Shown here piece by piece: positions 61,264 to 64,000 of a stretch of 64,000 nucleotides of DNA. Numbering within the stretch: position 1 is the stretch's first letter; each line of letters opens with the position of its first letter. The stretch covers positions 1,185,501-1,249,500 of the forward strand of contig NZ_CP129971.1 in assembly GCF_030503855.1 (NCBI RefSeq), in the 5' to 3' direction. A program made the translations under genes and the position numbers. The notes below the pieces were generated by a model, which was not told the origin of the DNA, searched no databases, and saw only the letters and a list, made by a program, of their open reading frames with translations. This stretch comes from Marivirga salinae (lineage in GTDB: Bacteria; Bacteroidota; Bacteroidia; Cytophagales; Cyclobacteriaceae).

Positions 61264-62685
61264 TTGATTAATCAATCTAATTTCGACCAATATTTTGAAA
61301 GCATACTTATAAGCTATTCAGGTCAAGCTGTTTGGGGTATAGGGCTGACGCTTATTTTATGGTATTTTTTCAATTTATATCAAAGAAAGCATTTAAAACT
61401 TTGGTCTTTTAGTTGGCTTGCATTTGCTGCCTATGTATTGTTTTCTTTGTTAACACTTTATTGTGCAAGGAATCAAGACATCGGTCCATTCTGGCAAAAT
61501 ATATTCACCTTCCTATTTCAAATTGCTGGCCTAATGCATGTATTATGGCTTCTCCAGGGTACATATCATCTTATTTACAGAAAAACGCTAAGCTTAAGGT
61601 ACGAATATATTCAATACACATTAGTTGTTCTAATAGGGCTCTTTAGTTCATTATTATATTTATTCGAAGAAGATGGAGGGTATATTTATTCTCTGGTACT
61701 TCCTTTTACTATTAAATCTTTAATTGTAGGGGGTTCTTTCATTTTTGCAGGAATACAAATCATGAGACTTGGCCGCAGGGATACTGCTGTAGGAAAAAAA
61801 TTGTTGTGGATTGCCTTTTTACTCTACGGCTTTGAAAATCTTAATTATGCCCTTGGAGGAGTTTATATGATTTTCGATGAGAATTATATTGTTGAAATCG
61901 ATGGTGCGCTAGGGGTGATTGATTTCTTATTACTTTCTTTTATTGGGATAGGAATGATTATTTGGATGCTGGAAGAAGAACGCTCAACATTGGAAAAGAC
62001 CAACAGGGAATTAGATAGTTTTCTTTATAGTACTTCCCATGATTTACGTGCACCCGTAGCCTCCTTATTAGGATTAATTAATATTGCCAAACATGATATA
62101 AAAGATGAATCGGGACAGCGATATGTGAAAATGATGGAAGATAGGGTGAAAAAGTTAGATCATATTTTCAGCGATATTCTGAATTATTCCCGAAACATTA
62201 AGACAGAAATAACACTTAAGACTTTCCGACTGGGGGAAATGGTGGAAGATGTTATTACGGATGTAAAGTTTAATCAGGGTGCAGATAGTATTCGACTAGA
62301 TTATGACGAACATATTCATCATACTTTGAGAACTGATTATTATCAGCTCAAAGTGGTGTTAGGTAATTTAATATCAAATGCTGTAAAATATCATGATTCA
62401 AAAAAGCCTGACCAATTTATTGCAATACGTTTCGAGAAATATGATAGGGATGTTCATATTTCTGTGGAGGATAATGGTATTGGTATTGCTCCTGAAAGTC
62501 AGCATAAGGTTTTTGACATGTTCTATAGAGCCACAAGCGAGGCAGAAGGCTCTGGCTTAGGCTTATTCATAGTCCAACAAGCGCTAGATAAAATTAATGC
62601 CCGCATCGCTCTCGTTTCGGAATTAGGCAAAGGCAGTATTTTTAAAGTTATAATTGAAAATGCAGGGGTAAAGTTGGATGATTAG
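61264..62685 (+). CDS. Sensor histidine kinase with 7TM-type N terminus
   Basis: 473 residues beginning at TTG 61264; an in-frame stop lies just upstream at 61258 and no ATG comes before the first helix. Seven hydrophobic segments fill residues 15-240, then a HisKA domain with H-box STSHDLRAPVASLLGLI and the HATPase domain: N-box NLISNAVKYHD, DNGIGI, and GSGLGLFIVQQAL. No response regulator is adjacent, so it is an orphan kinase. The ligand is unknown. Confidence 0.87.
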   Translation: MINQSNFDQYFESILISYSGQAVWGIGLTLILWYFFNLYQRKHLKLWSFSWLAFAAYVLFSLLTLYCARNQDIGPFWQNIFTFLFQIAGLMHVLWLLQGTYHLIYRKTLSLRYEYIQYTLVVLIGLFSSLLYLFEEDGGYIYSLVLPFTIKSLIVGGSFIFAGIQIMRLGRRDTAVGKKLLWIAFLLYGFENLNYALGGVYMIFDENYIVEIDGALGVIDFLLLSFIGIGMIIWMLEEERSTLEKTNRELDSFLYSTSHDLRAPVASLLGLINIAKHDIKDESGQRYVKMMEDRVKKLDHIFSDILNYSRNIKTEITLKTFRLGEMVEDVITDVKFNQGADSIRLDYDEHIHHTLRTDYYQLKVVLGNLISNAVKYHDSKKPDQFIAIRFEKYDRDVHISVEDNGIGIAPESQHKVFDMFYRATSEAEGSGLGLFIVQQALDKINARIALVSELGKGSIFKVIIENAGVKLDD

Positions 62686-62735
62686 TCTCCTAGCCCCCTA
62701 GCCCCCAAAGGGGGAAGACGCACAGATTTACTTTT
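62686..62735 (-). repeat. Dispersed intergenic repeat, copy D (degenerate)
   Basis: TAGCCCCCTAGCCCCCAAAG then GGGGGAAGACGCACAGATTTA; read on the minus strand it gives AAATCTGTG and a CCCCC-GGGGG core like copies A-C. Immediately after the histidine kinase stop. Confidence 0.45.
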
Positions 62736-62766
62736 TTTAATCTCTAATTTTTCTACGATAAAAGCA

Positions 62767-62833
62767 CAAGCGGCCGCTTGCGCTATTGCAGTATGATTCA
62801 TCACGGCTGCTGGTTCAAGCGTCCGCTTGAACC
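62767..62833. repeat. Two GC-rich palindromes with a shared core
   Basis: CAAGCGGCCGCTTG (62767-62780) is a perfect palindrome. GGTTCAAGCG (62812-62821) and CGCTTGAACC (62824-62833) are exact complements. Both contain CAAGCG-N2-CGCTTG. They lie in the convergent gap between the kinase and the pseudouridine synthase genes. Confidence 0.6.
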
Positions 62834-62860
62834 AAAAAGCAGAAGCATATTATCTCCTTA

Positions 62861-63721
62861 TCACCTCAAATGCTTCAAATTAATCACTTCTTTTTCCTTC
62901 AAGAATCTCCATTTACCTCTTGCTAAATCTTTTTTGGTGAGACCTGCAAAGGTGGTTCGATCTAATTTTACCACATCATAGCCCAAATGTTCGAAAGTTC
63001 TTCTGACAATACGATTGCGACCCATTCTGATCTCCATACCTATGGTTTTGGCATCAGGAGTTAAGATTGCAACATTGTCTACTTTTACTTCCCCATCTTC
63101 CAGTGTTACACCTTCTTCGATTTTTAGGAAATCTTCTTCCGTAATCGGCTTGTCCAATTCAACTTGGTAGATTTTTTTGATCTTATGTTTAGGATGGGTT
63201 AATTTCTTGGCTAATTCTCCGTCATTGGTAAAAAGCAAAAGTCCAGTGGTGTTGCGATCCAATCTGCCAACAGGATAAATACGTTCATCTCCTGCAGATG
63301 AAATTAGATCCATTACGGTTTTCCTGCCTTTAGGATCATCCATAGTGGTGATAAAACCCTTTGGTTTGTTAAGCAATACATAAACCAATTTCTCTCTTTT
63401 GATGGGTTTTCCTTCGAAGGCTACATCATCCATAGGCTTCACTTTAAAGCCTAATTCTGTAACGACTTTATTATTGACCTTAACCTTCCCATCAGCTATA
63501 TGTGTGTCGGCTTCCCTTCTGGAGCAAATTCCTGCATTGGCAATGAATTTATTCAGACGAATGCCTTCCTTAAGTTCCTTTTCTTTAGTCTCTGCGGATT
63601 TAAGTTTTTTAATATCATAATCAGGAGTTTCTGCTTTTCGTTGATTTGAAAACTTCTTTACCTGATGAGATTTATGGGGTTTCTGAGGTTTTTGACCTTT
63701 TGGAGACTTCTTATTATGCAT
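62861..63721 (-). CDS. Pseudouridine synthase of the RsuA/RluB/RluE/RluF family
   Basis: 286 residues. A basic N-terminal tail of about 55 residues (KKSPKGQKPQKPHKSHQVKK) is followed by an S4 RNA-binding domain (IRLNKFIANAGICSRREAD) and the catalytic domain, with the active-site Asp in VGRLDRNTTGLLLFTNDGEL. It most likely modifies 23S rRNA like RluB, but RsuA-type use of 16S cannot be excluded. Extended Lys-rich tails are frequent in Bacteroidota members. Confidence 0.88.
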   Translation of the reverse strand: MHNKKSPKGQKPQKPHKSHQVKKFSNQRKAETPDYDIKKLKSAETKEKELKEGIRLNKFIANAGICSRREADTHIADGKVKVNNKVVTELGFKVKPMDDVAFEGKPIKREKLVYVLLNKPKGFITTMDDPKGRKTVMDLISSAGDERIYPVGRLDRNTTGLLLFTNDGELAKKLTHPKHKIKKIYQVELDKPITEEDFLKIEEGVTLEDGEVKVDNVAILTPDAKTIGMEIRMGRNRIVRRTFEHLGYDVVKLDRTTFAGLTKKDLARGKWRFLKEKEVINLKHLR

Positions 63722-63794
63722 AGCAATGAAATTTATGAACTGACCGACATTTGCCTGTCACTATTTCAACTACAAAACTACGCTTCTATTCTGA

Positions 63795-64000
63795 CTAATC
63801 CTCGTTTTCTTTTCCTATTTGATTTTCGTCTTGGGAAAAGTCTTTTGGGGTAGGTAAATCTTTCAAATCATTGATGCCGAAATACTCCATGAAATTTTGG
63901 CTTGTGCCATATAAAATGGGTCTTCCAATGGCATCTGCCTTTCCTTTTATTTCAACCAATTCTTTTTCCAGAAGCTTTTGTACTGTATAATCACAATTCA
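63795..64000 (-). CDS. scpB: Segregation and condensation protein ScpB, C-terminal part (runs off the window)
   Basis: Minus-strand reading frame ending in TAG at 63795-63797; the start lies beyond the window. It reads VQKLLEKELVEIKGKADAIG and then RPILYGTSQNFMEYFGIND, the closing winged-helix motif of ScpB, and a hydrophilic tail. ScpB with ScpA and SMC compacts the chromosome. The last 68 residues or so are present. Confidence 0.87.
   Translation of the reverse strand, partial: NCDYTVQKLLEKELVEIKGKADAIGRPILYGTSQNFMEYFGINDLKDLPTPKDFSQDENQIGKENED

Overview
The window reads as chromosomal DNA of a Bacteroidota bacterium, most likely a Cytophagales-type free-living facultative anaerobe. The evidence is the AT-rich sequence, promoters with the Bacteroidota -7 element TAnnTTTG (for example upstream of nrfH, tRNA-Phe, ric and the fnr-like gene), the many small lipoprotein signals, a clade II (Sec-type) NosZ, an M43 metalloprotease lipoprotein and an SO2929/SO2930-type gene pair. 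The genus cannot be fixed from the sequence alone.

Layout. 1-2.7 kb: the 5' part of a GT4 glycosyltransferase, a membrane-anchored cytochrome c, hflX and tRNA-Arg(CCU). 2.8-11.3 kb (minus strand): an NAD salvage cluster with a PRPP-synthetase-like protein, a divergent NAD-kinase-like protein, an SPFH protein, a HAD-like protein, nicotinamide phosphoribosyltransferase, an NMN adenylyltransferase/Nudix fusion, the NrtR-type regulator with four candidate operators, a frameshifted nucleotidyltransferase-methyltransferase fusion, and a MaoP-like DUF413 protein. 11.5-13.5 kb: an AAA ATPase and an FNR-like regulator with four cysteines, followed by a MITE-like element that supplies the last base of the regulator's stop codon.

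13.9-26.7 kb (plus): nirK (cytochrome c fused), nirV-like, SCO, ric/ytfE, a membrane protein, and a complete nos cluster (cytochrome c, nosZ, membrane protein, nosL, nosD, nosF, nosY, NnrS-like). 27-31.1 kb: nadA-nadB, hemerythrin, and a minus-strand pair queD and Rrf2 regulator. 31.4-34.4 kb: an anaerobic ribonucleotide reductase operon in which the glycyl-radical domain is a separate 53-residue gene, followed by the radical-SAM activase. 34.5-41.2 kb: nrfH-nrfA-porin-ccsBA for nitrite ammonification. 41.3-48.2 kb (minus): norC-norB-norQ-norD-HHE/PAS-norE-norF(frameshifted)-lipoprotein. 48.5-54.3 kb: heme A synthase, an uncharacterised nitronate-monooxygenase-like flavoprotein with cysteines, OsmC, and ADP-forming acyl-CoA synthetase. 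54.4-64 kb: M43 protease, VOC protein, SO2929/SO2930-like pair, HdrB-like/ferredoxin membrane pair, tRNA-Phe, histidine kinase, pseudouridine synthase and the 3' part of scpB.

How it works together. Nitrite can go to NO (NirK), N2O (NorBC) and N2 (NosZ), or directly to ammonium (NrfHA); no nitrate reductase is present here. Accessory genes handle copper (SCO, NosL/D/F/Y), heme attachment (CcsBA) and NO damage (Ric, hemerythrins, Rrf2). The FNR-like regulator keeps the ExxSR recognition residues, and three promoters (nos, nrf and the flavoprotein gene) carry an ATGAC-TTAA-GTCAT-like box at exactly the same distance from a -7 element, which suggests one O2/NO regulon. A second motif, GGAT-N6-ATCC, recurs at the nirK, nrdD, queD and norC promoters. 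The strongest candidates for something undescribed are the extra members of the NAD cluster, the split class III ribonucleotide reductase, the co-regulated flavoprotein, and the structured MITE.
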